This document shows positions 50,643 through 59,079 of a stretch of DNA of 64,000 nucleotides, piece after piece. The stretch comes from JACRGC01 sp041305345 (GTDB taxonomy: Archaea; Micrarchaeota; Micrarchaeia; Norongarragalinales; SBBD01). Position 1 is the stretch's first letter. Each line of letters starts with the position of its first letter. A program made the position numbers and the translations under genes. Location: NCBI GenBank assembly GCA_041305345.1, contig JBFYLP010000005.1:1-64000 (forward strand), in the 5' to 3' direction. The notes under the pieces are model-generated. The model did not search any database and was not told the origin of the DNA. It worked only from the letters and a program-made list of their open reading frames with translations.

Positions 50643-51212
50643 ATGCAAGATCCGTTCCTCAAATTAAGGCAGGAAATTACCGGCCTTCCGCAGCATTACA
50701 TTGTGATGCTCGTCACGCCCTCCTCGAAATACCTCGAAGGAAACCTTGCGGTGCTACGGCTGCTGATGGCGCCGCAGGATTCCGCGGGCATATATGTGAC
50801 GTTCAACAGGCCTTATGAAAGCCTGACTTATGTGCTCGGAAAGGAAAAAATCGATCTTGAAAGGCTTTACTTCCTTGACCTCATCACGCAAACGACCGGC
50901 AAAAGGGGCGAGCGCACCGAAAATTGCATCTTCCTGCCCTCGCCGCGCAACCTTACGGAATTAAGCATTGCGCTAACGCAGCTCATTGAACGGATGGAAC
51001 AAACGAACCGGTTTATATACATGGATTCCTTATCCACAATGCTGATATACAACAATTCGGGCACGGTCGCACAGTTCGCGCACTTCCTGGTCAGCAAGAT
51101 GCGCCTCTGGAAGGTCGGGATGGTGCTCGTTTCGCTGGAGAAGGAAACGGATAGGAAATTGATCGATGATTTGAGCCAGTTCTGCGACAAGGTGATAAAG
51201 GTTGGCGAATGA
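50643..51212 (+). CDS. RAD55/KaiC-like protein lacking the Walker A motif
   Basis: A 189-residue protein with the strand order of RecA/KaiC-like ATPases (YIVMLVTPSSKYLEGNLAVLRLLMAPQDSAGIYVTFNRPYESL, RLYFLDLITQ, RFIYMDSLSTMLIYN, GMVLVSLEKETDRKL). It has no G-x4-G-K-S/T loop; the position is occupied by VTPSSKYLEGN. It is likely a non-ATPase signalling or scaffolding relative. It diverges from the pilus ATPase and overlaps a membrane protein gene, so a role in controlling the pilus is plausible. Confidence 0.65.
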   Translation: MQDPFLKLRQEITGLPQHYIVMLVTPSSKYLEGNLAVLRLLMAPQDSAGIYVTFNRPYESLTYVLGKEKIDLERLYFLDLITQTTGKRGERTENCIFLPSPRNLTELSIALTQLIERMEQTNRFIYMDSLSTMLIYNNSGTVAQFAHFLVSKMRLWKVGMVLVSLEKETDRKLIDDLSQFCDKVIKVGE

Positions 51213-51567
51213 GAGCGTGATCTTCTTCAATGCGATCACGATTTTGGTGTCCTTCTTTGCGGCCATATTCATTTTCAGGGCGAAAAGCCGCTTCGATCGG
51301 GGCGAATTCCGCAGGATCGTCGAATGGATCTACTTCACGGCAGTGCTGTTCTTCTTCTTCCAGCTGATATTCAACGGGCTGAAGTACATTTCGAGCTTCG
51401 ACCTTGTGAGCTACATCGGCCCGAATTTCGTCGAGAATTACAGGTCGCTCTATTCCGCAGTGATCGCGCTTTGCTTCATCAAGATAACCTATGAGATAAT
51501 GCGGTTCTCGAAAACGTACGGCTTTGCAAAGGTAGACGCGGATTTCTTTAGGAAAAAGGGGGGCTAA
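51202..51567 (+). CDS. three-helix membrane protein coupled to the RAD55-like gene
   Basis: A 121-residue protein with helices near 7-24, 41-60 and 80-100. It starts at a TTG inside the end of the upstream gene (11-base overlap), with GGTGAT correctly spaced, so the two are translationally coupled. It may anchor the RAD55-like protein to the membrane. Function unknown. Confidence 0.6.
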   Translation: MANESVIFFNAITILVSFFAAIFIFRAKSRFDRGEFRRIVEWIYFTAVLFFFFQLIFNGLKYISSFDLVSYIGPNFVENYRSLYSAVIALCFIKITYEIMRFSKTYGFAKVDADFFRKKGG

Positions 51568-52397
51568 TCCGCCTGAAGCTGAAGATTATCAAGGCTGTAT
51601 TCGCCGATGAATTCAACCCCCACGGGCAGGATCGCCGCCTCCGGCTGCGCCCCCGCAAAAGTGACATTGAAATCAAAATGGAATCCCACAAGGCCTGGGC
51701 GCATCTTAAATGAATGGCTTTTGCCATCTACTGAACCGAAGGTGATGTTGATGTATTTCCCGGAGGAAGTGTTGGCCCAGAAATTATTCTCCGCATCCTT
51801 GTCCAAGAACAGCTCCTGGGGTGCGCAACCCTGAGCGTCGAGCAGAATTTTCACTTGCAAATCGCCATCAATTCGCGATTCCCAGCCGCAATCGGTAAAA
51901 GTATCGGGGGTGGCGGCTGCAATGCCCAGGAAAAATCCCTCAATTGAGCTGCCTCCGCGGAATGTGGCCTCATCCTTCGAAAGGGAGCCGTACGAATAAT
52001 CGAATCCTGAATTGGGGAATATGATGCGGGGCGATTCCTCGAATTTTTCGAGGTGCATTTTCAGCCTGCCATTCATTCCCGTCCTTTTGGCATACTCACC
52101 CTCAATGAACTCCGCATATGCCGCAAGCCCGGGGGATGGGATGCCAGTTGAAAACTCCTCGGATATCAGGATGGTTCTTTTTCCAGCGTTGCCATCAAGC
52201 CTTAATTTTGAAATTTCCAGGAGGGATAGCAGGTCGGTTGCGACGTCATCGGCAATGAATGCGTTTTTCGCCAATTTCCGATCCTCAAGCGAAAGCTGGT
52301 CGCGCGAGTTGAGGTTTTCAGAATAATATGCAAGGAGCGTGAACAGCAGTAGGAAGAAGGCGCCGAAGAGCAATGCGAAGAAAATCCCCTTTCTCAT
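51564..52397 (-). CDS. membrane-anchored exported protein of the pilus locus
   Basis: A 277-residue protein with a short N-terminus (MRKGIFFALLFGAFFLLLFTLLAYY) forming one helix, then a large exported domain with two Cys and beta-rich stretches. The start at 52397 (GTGATC upstream) places the helix as in the neighbouring pseudopilins. It follows the next upstream gene by four bases; probably a minor pilin or accessory subunit. Confidence 0.65.
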   Translation of the reverse strand: MRKGIFFALLFGAFFLLLFTLLAYYSENLNSRDQLSLEDRKLAKNAFIADDVATDLLSLLEISKLRLDGNAGKRTILISEEFSTGIPSPGLAAYAEFIEGEYAKRTGMNGRLKMHLEKFEESPRIIFPNSGFDYSYGSLSKDEATFRGGSSIEGFFLGIAAATPDTFTDCGWESRIDGDLQVKILLDAQGCAPQELFLDKDAENNFWANTSSGKYINITFGSVDGKSHSFKMRPGLVGFHFDFNVTFAGAQPEAAILPVGVEFIGEYSLDNLQLQAD

Positions 52398-52401
52398 TTG
52401 A

Positions 52402-52806
52402 TCACTTGTAACATAAGCCAAGCTCTGCTAGGTATAAACCCGCCATTGGGCCGGAGACCACAAAACTCCTCCGCGAAACCACGGGCAGCTTGCACGCGCA
52501 GTTCTCGGCCCCTAGGAGCGGGTGCGCCTCGCCAATCTCTTCAATCATGATGCGATGGCAGGTATTTTTCGGCAATACCCGGAGGAACTCCGTGATCTCG
52601 CTTGTCGAGGAGGTTCCAATGCCGCGTTCCAGCAATCCTGCCTTCTCCATGGATGCGAGCGAATCCTGGCCGATTTTCCAAAGCTCGTTTTCGCTGTCGG
52701 GGGAGGATGGGAGGGCCGATGCGATCTGGAAAATCGATGCAATCAGGAGCATCGAGAGCAGTAGCGCAAGCACTCCATCGATGCTAAAGAATATCCCCCT
52801 GCTCAT
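52402..52806 (-). CDS. pseudopilin-like protein
   Basis: A 134-residue protein starting MSRGIFFSIDGVLALLLSML: short leader, small residue-hydrophobic pattern and one helix, then an exported domain with four Cys (NTCHRI, ENCACK, LGLCYK). Overlaps the upstream gene by four bases. The D-G pair in the helix start is unlike classical Q-x-x-E pilins, so processing by prepilin peptidase is uncertain. Confidence 0.6.
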   Translation of the reverse strand: MSRGIFFSIDGVLALLLSMLLIASIFQIASALPSSPDSENELWKIGQDSLASMEKAGLLERGIGTSSTSEITEFLRVLPKNTCHRIMIEEIGEAHPLLGAENCACKLPVVSRRSFVVSGPMAGLYLAELGLCYK

Positions 52807-53318
52807 TTTTCCACCCATAATTTCAAAGTGACGCGGACCGGCTCCCCCTTTAGCAACCCCACCCTCTGGCCGGAAAAAACCTCGCCGCTTGCCATCGGCC
52901 GGAATGACGTTTCGAGGAGTAAGGAATCGGTTGTGTTTTGGATAGAGAGATAAAAATCCGCGCCGGGATAGTCAAGGGCCAGCAATCGCTTTGCGAGCAC
53001 GTGATTTTCGATGTTGGAATTGGCGATTGCAAAAAATTTAACAGTTTTTTCAAAATCAAGCTCATTCCTGCCCGATGCAAGCCCGAGGGATTCCACTCCC
53101 GCATCCGCGAATTCCAAATGATCCCAATTCGCCGGATTGCCGGGCGTTTCCAGAAGTTGCGAAAGCGCCGATGCTGCAGCGATTTTCAGTTCCCGTTGTT
53201 CTTCCGCCCCGTTTATCGTGCTTGCGGTAAAATCAGAAATTGCCAATGCGGTCGCGAATACGAATAGGATCAGCGAGATCGAGATTAGGAAATCGAATGA
53301 GAAAAGTTGGCCGCGCAT
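52803..53318 (-). CDS. pseudopilin-like protein
   Basis: A 171-residue protein starting MRGQLFSFDFLISISLILFV. Same organisation as its neighbours (short leader, Q/F/D at the helix start, single helix, exported domain). GTGATC upstream of the ATG; the stop overlaps the next start (ATGA). Part of a run of four such genes. Confidence 0.65.
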   Translation of the reverse strand: MRGQLFSFDFLISISLILFVFATALAISDFTASTINGAEEQRELKIAAASALSQLLETPGNPANWDHLEFADAGVESLGLASGRNELDFEKTVKFFAIANSNIENHVLAKRLLALDYPGADFYLSIQNTTDSLLLETSFRPMASGEVFSGQRVGLLKGEPVRVTLKLWVEK

Positions 53319-53323
53319 CAAGA

Positions 53324-53764
53324 TCACTGCATAGTTATGGTCCCGTCATCGTTTCGTATGAAAATGGTCGAGCCCTTCCGGGCATTCAGGTCCGATGGCA
53401 AAACATCGCTTGTAGGAATGAGCGATGAGATCGTCGAACCAAAAGCGCTTATTTCCACCCGCCTGCTGCGTACGGAGATCGAATAATCCTCCCCGTCGGC
53501 AAGTGAGGCAGGCAACGGGTAACCGATCGCTGAACCGTTACCGGCCTGCAAAACCGCTGCGATCCTTCCTCCCAGCACCTCAGTTATCTCCTTCGCGCTC
53601 GCCTTGGCGCGTATGATTTTCGCGGTCTCCGCCTTCGAGGAATAGAACTGGAAAAGCGAGAGGAACAGCAGCAGCATTATGCCCCCAACGATTATCAGGT
53701 CGAGGCTGAATTGCGCCCTTCCGCGCCCAATGCCATAAATGGGATATCTCAAATCATTCAACAT
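53324..53764 (-). CDS. class III signal peptide (minor pilin-like) protein
   Basis: A 146-residue protein with a longer leader (MLNDLRYPIYGIGRGRAQ) before AQFSLDLIIVGGIMLLLFL, a good class III signal. The exported part is beta-rich. Starts inside the end of the large secreted gene (11-base overlap), GAGG upstream. Likely a minor pilin. Confidence 0.7.
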   Translation of the reverse strand: MLNDLRYPIYGIGRGRAQFSLDLIIVGGIMLLLFLSLFQFYSSKAETAKIIRAKASAKEITEVLGGRIAAVLQAGNGSAIGYPLPASLADGEDYSISVRSRRVEISAFGSTISSLIPTSDVLPSDLNARKGSTIFIRNDDGTITMQ

Positions 53765-55442
53765 AGAATCCTCTCATTGTTGAAACATCCACCAAGCCCG
53801 TGTTTGCAACAACCCTAAGCGTATGCGCGGCGTTGGTCCCAAGCCCGGAAAATGCCATTTCGAAAGAATAGGTGCCATTGTTGTGATTAATGATTGATGG
53901 GGAGTAAGGCGCCAAGTCCCGGAAAAGCCATAGGTTGGAACCAAGTGCCAGGCTAGTGGCACCTGCGCCTAAAAGATTCCAGACCGTGAATGAAGCGGGA
54001 ACCGTTTCCTGGGATGAGTACGCGCCTTTCGTATTGCTAAAGAGCAGATCGATCCTCCAAACGTCGGCATTGCCGCTCCCGACAAAAAATTGGTGTTTCC
54101 CAACAGCGCCCGAAAGGGCCTTTATCAGCCAGTTGCCGGAAGGGGCGGATGCAGGAAGCTGGTAAGCACCGCGGTAAACTCCTCCGCTTGCGGCAATGGT
54201 GCTCTCACTCATTGTTGATGAAGGGCCAAGTACGGTAATGTTCACACCGATATCAGGGGCATGGGGCTGCTCATCCAAATCAAAAAAGCTTGCCTCGTAA
54301 TAAACCATCCCGCACGCGGAATAGGAGGGCTTCCCAACCGATAGGGAAGGTTCGGCTCCGAAAAAAACCCTGTATTCGATCCAATCCTCGGAAATTACCG
54401 CTTGAGGGGAATGCGCATCTGGAGTGAACAGCCTGACCCGAAGCCTCCTGTTCCCATCGGTGCTTATGTAATCCGAGGGCGAGGCGCTGATTTGGCAATT
54501 CCATAATTGCCATTCCGCTGCGTGAATCGGCGCTTGCGGTGTGCAGCCAGAGCTTTCCCACGATTCAGCTGCAAAATTTAAAATTTGGAGCGCAGGCGTG
54601 ATGGCACCATCAGAAATGAATCTCAGCGAAATATTGATCGCATTGATCCAGTCCAGATTTGCCGGAATCGATATGGAGGAGGAGTTGTGCCATACGCCCA
54701 TTGCATAAAAATTCGAGCCTTTTTTCAGTTCCAGGGAAGCCTGGTCCCAATAATTGTTGACCGTAGGCCGGCCGTTGACAGGCGTCTGCACGTAATTATA
54801 CAATCGGATGCGGTATATGCCGGCTTGGGAGAAATTGCCAGGGCCTATGGGAATCCCTATGCGCGAATAGGTCGTCGATGAATATACCGTTGCGTTTGTC
54901 CAAACAAGCACCAGCGACCCATCGGGTCTTAGCAGAAATGCGGACAACGTGTTCGTTGTCGGTGCATTGTTATGATTCTTGTAGAACGAGAAGTACAGAA
55001 CGGACTCATCCGGCACGCCCCCATCCCAATTGGTGCCGGCATTGGTAAGGTTGCCATATGCGCTGTAGCCCGCAAACCTGCTGTTATCCGTCATCGTAAA
55101 CCTCCACCTACCGGGCTCGATGTCGCCGCCAGTTGAAAGGAAGGCGGAGGCAGCCCTGCCATTCGGATCGTACTCATCATAGTTCCAATTCGTGCCGATT
55201 CCGCCAGTGAAATTCCCATTCCGCACCAGCTGAAAAACATCCTCCGTAGTTCCAATGAGCGCCCCCGTGATGTTGTACGATGCGTCATCCAGGGCATTGA
55301 TGTGGGTGATGCTCGTCGTGGCGGACCCATTCGCCAAATGAGGATTTCCGTCCTGGCCGTAGACTGCTTCGGCTGCCAATGCTGGATTTTGCAATAGCAA
55401 AAGCGCTGCAAGGGCGATCCAGAATCTTAAATGCATGACCAT
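53754..55442 (-). CDS. large secreted protein of the pilus locus (putative tip adhesin)
   Basis: A 562-residue protein with a Sec-type signal peptide (MVMHLRFWIALAALLLLQNPALAA) and no further helix. The mature part is Asn/Thr/Tyr/Trp-rich and beta-sheet-like, with about 20 Asn-x-Ser/Thr sites. It contains carbohydrate-binding-like stretches (GNLTNAGTNWDGGVPDESVLYFSFYK) and an Ig-like C-terminal part (KPSYSACGMVYYEASFFDLDEQPHAPDIGVNITVLGP). Located inside the pilin cluster, it could be an adhesin carried by the pilus. Function inferred from context. Confidence 0.6.
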   Translation of the reverse strand: MVMHLRFWIALAALLLLQNPALAAEAVYGQDGNPHLANGSATTSITHINALDDASYNITGALIGTTEDVFQLVRNGNFTGGIGTNWNYDEYDPNGRAASAFLSTGGDIEPGRWRFTMTDNSRFAGYSAYGNLTNAGTNWDGGVPDESVLYFSFYKNHNNAPTTNTLSAFLLRPDGSLVLVWTNATVYSSTTYSRIGIPIGPGNFSQAGIYRIRLYNYVQTPVNGRPTVNNYWDQASLELKKGSNFYAMGVWHNSSSISIPANLDWINAINISLRFISDGAITPALQILNFAAESWESSGCTPQAPIHAAEWQLWNCQISASPSDYISTDGNRRLRVRLFTPDAHSPQAVISEDWIEYRVFFGAEPSLSVGKPSYSACGMVYYEASFFDLDEQPHAPDIGVNITVLGPSSTMSESTIAASGGVYRGAYQLPASAPSGNWLIKALSGAVGKHQFFVGSGNADVWRIDLLFSNTKGAYSSQETVPASFTVWNLLGAGATSLALGSNLWLFRDLAPYSPSIINHNNGTYSFEMAFSGLGTNAAHTLRVVANTGLVDVSTMRGFYVE

Positions 55443-55448
55443 CTACAT

Positions 55449-56558
55449 TCACGTGCAAGCAAGGATGTTGAAATTTGCGGTTTTGATTTTTGGGATCCCC
55501 CCCAAGGTTCCAGATGCGCGTATGATATAGCCGTTTTGCGCAAGAAGGCCTCCTGAGAGGAGGGAATCGGAAAAGGCACCGCTACCACCGGCAATCAGCA
55601 CCTTCGGATAGTTGGGAAGGGAATATGAATCGGCAGGGTCCCTCAAATCAAGAATTACTTCGGAATTCGGGTCCCAATCGCTTCCGGAGATGATAATTTC
55701 CTCGGAAGGATCGAAAATTTCCTTTCGTTGCGAATATGAATCGGATGAGAAGGTCCGGATCTCAATAAATGAAACGGGCGTTGCGTATGTGCACTGCTGC
55801 ACGCAAGGACCGCTTGCAGCCTCAACGATGATGCTCGTTTCGAGGACGTCCCCATTGCTCCCATTTGCCCTTAATGTGCCGGAATGGCTCCCTTGTGCTG
55901 TTGGAAGCGCATCGATTTTTAGCATAACCTCCTTCTGCTCCCCGGCCCCAAGAGTGAAAACTAAATCCGTTGGGTTTGCAAAGGCCACGAGCATATCGGT
56001 TGATTCGAATGTTAGGTTCAGGTTCACTAAAATTGGCATCGCGCCAAGATTGGAATAATTCAAGGAATGCAACCTAGTAGAGTTGGGATTCGTGTTCTCG
56101 TATATGAGAGTCGTGCTCACGGAAAGGTTGGAGCCTTCGCCGATGAGGACGCAGGATTCAAGGCTTTCCAGGGAGATCATATAGGAATCGGGCTTGGTTG
56201 GCAAATTGGAGTTCGGACAAAGCTGCGCCTTCGTATTTGCGGATGCATCGCTATGCCCCTCGCCGCTTGCTATGCGGATATTTACGGTGTTTTTAGAGAT
56301 CGATGAGCCAACGGTGCCTTCGGGCAAGGTGAATCGTACCTGCCTCCTCGCGCCAATGCCTTCGTAATAGACCGCATCTGCAGCCCTTGCTAGAGTGGCA
56401 ACCGAATTTTTGGCAACTGAGAACGCAAGCACCTGCTGCGAGCTTCCAAGGCGCTCTTGCGAGATGGAAAAGACTATGCCGATAACTATCAATCCAACGG
56501 CCAGAATTATCAGGAGTTCGATGGATGACTGCCCCCTCCCCTTCCCCCCGTAGCGCAT
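55449..56558 (-). CDS. large class III signal peptide (pilin-like) surface protein
   Basis: A 369-residue protein starting MRYGGKGRGQSSIELLIILA: basic leader, Q-S-S-I-E motif and helix, the clearest prepilin peptidase site in the locus. The exported region is unusually long for a pilin, rich in Asn/Ser with four Cys. First gene of the minus-strand pilus cluster. A pilus-anchored surface or adhesive subunit is likely. Confidence 0.75.
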   Translation of the reverse strand: MRYGGKGRGQSSIELLIILAVGLIVIGIVFSISQERLGSSQQVLAFSVAKNSVATLARAADAVYYEGIGARRQVRFTLPEGTVGSSISKNTVNIRIASGEGHSDASANTKAQLCPNSNLPTKPDSYMISLESLESCVLIGEGSNLSVSTTLIYENTNPNSTRLHSLNYSNLGAMPILVNLNLTFESTDMLVAFANPTDLVFTLGAGEQKEVMLKIDALPTAQGSHSGTLRANGSNGDVLETSIIVEAASGPCVQQCTYATPVSFIEIRTFSSDSYSQRKEIFDPSEEIIISGSDWDPNSEVILDLRDPADSYSLPNYPKVLIAGGSGAFSDSLLSGGLLAQNGYIIRASGTLGGIPKIKTANFNILACT

Positions 56559-56596
56559 GATAACAAAACTGAATCAGCGTATTTAAACGTATTGAG

Positions 56597-56732
56597 CTAC
56601 TTCCGCTCGAGCCCTCCGAAAACCGGCTGGTTTAAGGTGCCTTGCCCCTTTCTTTTCCTCCAAAGAAAGCGGCGATGGCTCCGCTGGAAAGAAAACTATT
56701 TCCTCTCCAGCCCTCCGAAAACCGGCTGGTTT
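56597..56732. repeat. duplicated recoded 3' end of the RAD55-like gene flanking an element
   Basis: On the minus strand the last 11 codons plus stop (NQPVFGGLERK) occur twice: in the intact gene (stop at 56696-56698) and again at 56597-56633. A 24-bp core is identical (56610-56633 and 56709-56732), while the last codons differ mainly synonymously. Between them lies a copy of the dispersed element found in tRNA T-loop introns (56639-56695). This is the mirror image of the archease case. Confidence 0.75.
56639..56695 (+). repeat. dispersed element copy after the RAD55-like gene
   Basis: GCCTTGCCCCTTTCTTTT ... AAAGAAAGCGGCGATGGC, TCCGCTGGAAAGAAAA; nearly identical to the copies in the tRNA-Gly and tRNA-Leu introns. 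Confidence 0.75.
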
Positions 56733-57469
56733 GGGTAGAGCACGATGCCGTTTTGCTTGAATTCGAATGGCACGATGAGGTTGCTGTGCGCAACCCCGCG
56801 CATCTTCACGATCTCGACCGCCTTCTGCCTCTCATCGCCCTGCCGTATGTTGTAGAGGTGTATCAGGCCGTCTGCAAGGTAGCCAAGACCGAACCTCGCG
56901 CGGATCTCGCCGCCCTCGGTGAGCGATGCCTCGGAAGTCAGCATCGTGGTGCAGCCCCATTTCTTGAGCATCTCAAGCACCTTGATGATCCCCATCTTCC
57001 TCTTGTAGCTGTTCTCGAAAATCAGTGCGAATGACGTGATGGAATCGATCACGAGCCTTCCCGCCTTCATGTCCTTGATCGTATCCTCGATGATCTCCCC
57101 TTCCAGGATGAAACGGTCGATGTCGTGCGGCGGGTACTGCAATACAAGGAGCTTGTTCTGCTTCTCCAATTTCTCCAAATCCCACCCATACCTGTGGAAA
57201 TGCTTGAATACGTCCGCCTTCTTCTCCTCGAAGGTCAGGTAAATGCCAGGCTCGCCGTATTTCGTCGCGCCATTCACCAGGTACTGCATTGCAAACGTGC
57301 TCTTGCCCGTACCGGTGTCGCCCGCAATCAGGATCACGCTTCCCTTGGTGAAGCCGCCCTCCACGAGCTCATCTAGCCCGGGGATCCCCGTTGACACGCG
57401 GTTTTCGGACCACCCCGGCCCCCTTGCATCGGATTCGAATTCCTTCGAGCCCCTGCCGAAAATGTCCAT
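56696..57469 (-). CDS. RAD55/KaiC-family RecA-like ATPase
   Basis: A 257-residue protein: VSTGIPGLDELVEGGFTKGSVILIAGDTGTGKSTFAMQYLVNGA (Walker A GDTGTGKST), YLTFEE, Walker B RLVIDSITSFALIF, and the C-terminal DGLIHLYNIRQGDERQKAVEIVKMRGVAH block. Archaeal KaiC-like proteins of this type act in signalling, including near motility genes (ArlH/FlaH is a relative). The position beside the pilus locus fits that. The start at 57469 gives MDIFGRGSKEF; a TTG at 57505 is possible. The 3' end has a duplicated copy downstream. Confidence 0.85.
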   Translation of the reverse strand: MDIFGRGSKEFESDARGPGWSENRVSTGIPGLDELVEGGFTKGSVILIAGDTGTGKSTFAMQYLVNGATKYGEPGIYLTFEEKKADVFKHFHRYGWDLEKLEKQNKLLVLQYPPHDIDRFILEGEIIEDTIKDMKAGRLVIDSITSFALIFENSYKRKMGIIKVLEMLKKWGCTTMLTSEASLTEGGEIRARFGLGYLADGLIHLYNIRQGDERQKAVEIVKMRGVAHSNLIVPFEFKQNGIVLYPNQPVFGGLERK

Positions 57470-57554
57470 TTCACGCAGATCGAGCTTCCTCCCTTTCTTC
57501 TTCAAATTGAACTCCCCCCTACCAATGATTGTTTGAACCTGTATAAAAATCAGA

Positions 57555-59018
57555 CTATTTGACGAAATGGCATCCAAGGCTATGCTTTCTTGCGAGAGCG
57601 GCGCTAGCAACAAGGAGGGAGGTCCTCGCCATATTGTTTTGCTCGAGGATTCCAGCGCTGGCCCCAGTCCTAAGTTCCGATCGAGAGCGGGCGAGTATCT
57701 TCCTAAGCCCAAGCACGGCCTCCCGAAGGCGCCTTGCGTCCCTTACGAGCCCGACCTTTTCCCACATAATTTTCCTTATCCTGAAGCGGTTTTCGGGATT
57801 AATGGTTTTTTCGGAAATGGAAAGGGTTGGGATTTGGTTTTTTTCGATCCTTAGCTTCGAGACCCTTCCTGCTGCATCAAGGAACGCCTCGTGCGCAAAC
57901 ACAAGCCCCTCAAGTAGCGAATTCGATGCAAGCCTGTTGGCGCCGTGCACGCCGGTGCATGCGACCTCGCCGATCGCATACAGGTTCCTTATGCTCGTCC
58001 TCCCGCGTAAATCGGTTTTTACCCCGCCACACATATAATGCGCAGCTGCGGTCACGGGAACGAGGTCCTCTGCTAGGTCTATGTCGTACCCGAGGCATTT
58101 CGCATAAATGGTGGGAAACCTTTTTTTTAGGAATTCGCGCCGCCGATGCGTCATGTCAAGGTAAACCTTCCCCTTGAGGCTTTCTAGGTAAATCGCCCTT
58201 GCAACGACGTCCCTTGGCGCAAGCTCGCCGGCCTTGTCATATTTTTGCATGAACGGTTCGTTTTGCGCATTCACAAGCATTCCACCTTCACCCCGTAGCA
58301 CTTCGGAAATGAGGAACGGGTGGCTTGATGGGAAATCGAGCTTCGTTGGGTGGAATTGGACGAACTCCATGTTTTCAAGGGCTGCGCCTGCGCGCGCTGC
58401 AGCTGCATAGCCATCCCCGGTAGCCACCTCCGGATTGGTCGTCTTTTCGTAAACCTGCCCCAGCCCGCCTGTTGCTAGTATGGTGGATTTGGAGAAAATC
58501 GGCTCAAGCATGCCATTCCGCAGAATTTTCGCCCCGGTGCATCTGCCCTTTCGGATCATAAGGTCAACAAGGAACGAATTTTCCATCATCTCGATTTTCG
58601 GTTTCTCCCTTGCAATCACGACCAGCTTGTGCTCGATGGCTTTCCCGGTCGCATCCGCATTGTATATGATCCTCGGAGCAGAATGCCCCGCCTCAAGCGA
58701 GCGTTTCAAGCTCCCGTGTTCCTTTTCAAATTTTACCCCGCAATCAACAAGCTCGGAAACGCGCCTTTCCGCATTCCCGACCATGAGGGCAACTGCCTCC
58801 CTCCTGCAAATGCCCCTGCCGGCTGCAAGGGTGTCTGCGATGTGCCTTTCCGCATCCGCCTTGCTGGAAGGCACCGCGATCCCGCCCTGCGCATCGGCGG
58901 TATTGGAATTGAACGCGCCCTTTTTCGTGATTATCGCAACATTGGCAGCCGCCGATGCCTTCAATGCGAAGCTCAGCCCCGCAATGCCGCTCCCAATGAC
59001 GAGAAAATCGGTTTCCAT
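57555..59018 (-). CDS. nadB: L-aspartate oxidase NadB
   Basis: A 487-residue flavoprotein: FAD-binding FLVIGSGIAGLSFALKAS, NTADAQGGIAVPSS, active-site region FVQFHPTKLDFPSSHPFLISEVLRGEGG, LVPVTAAAHYMCGGVKTDLRGRTSI, and GEVACTGVHGANRLASNSLLEGLVF. It oxidises aspartate to iminoaspartate in de novo NAD synthesis. NadA follows on the same strand upstream (62-base gap). Family and length normal. Confidence 0.95.
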   Translation of the reverse strand: METDFLVIGSGIAGLSFALKASAAANVAIITKKGAFNSNTADAQGGIAVPSSKADAERHIADTLAAGRGICRREAVALMVGNAERRVSELVDCGVKFEKEHGSLKRSLEAGHSAPRIIYNADATGKAIEHKLVVIAREKPKIEMMENSFLVDLMIRKGRCTGAKILRNGMLEPIFSKSTILATGGLGQVYEKTTNPEVATGDGYAAAARAGAALENMEFVQFHPTKLDFPSSHPFLISEVLRGEGGMLVNAQNEPFMQKYDKAGELAPRDVVARAIYLESLKGKVYLDMTHRRREFLKKRFPTIYAKCLGYDIDLAEDLVPVTAAAHYMCGGVKTDLRGRTSIRNLYAIGEVACTGVHGANRLASNSLLEGLVFAHEAFLDAAGRVSKLRIEKNQIPTLSISEKTINPENRFRIRKIMWEKVGLVRDARRLREAVLGLRKILARSRSELRTGASAGILEQNNMARTSLLVASAALARKHSLGCHFVK

Positions 59019-59079
59019 GTGATCAGGTCATTTTGATTCGTTAATTCGCCATCCAACCAGAAAACCTTTTTCCATCGGA

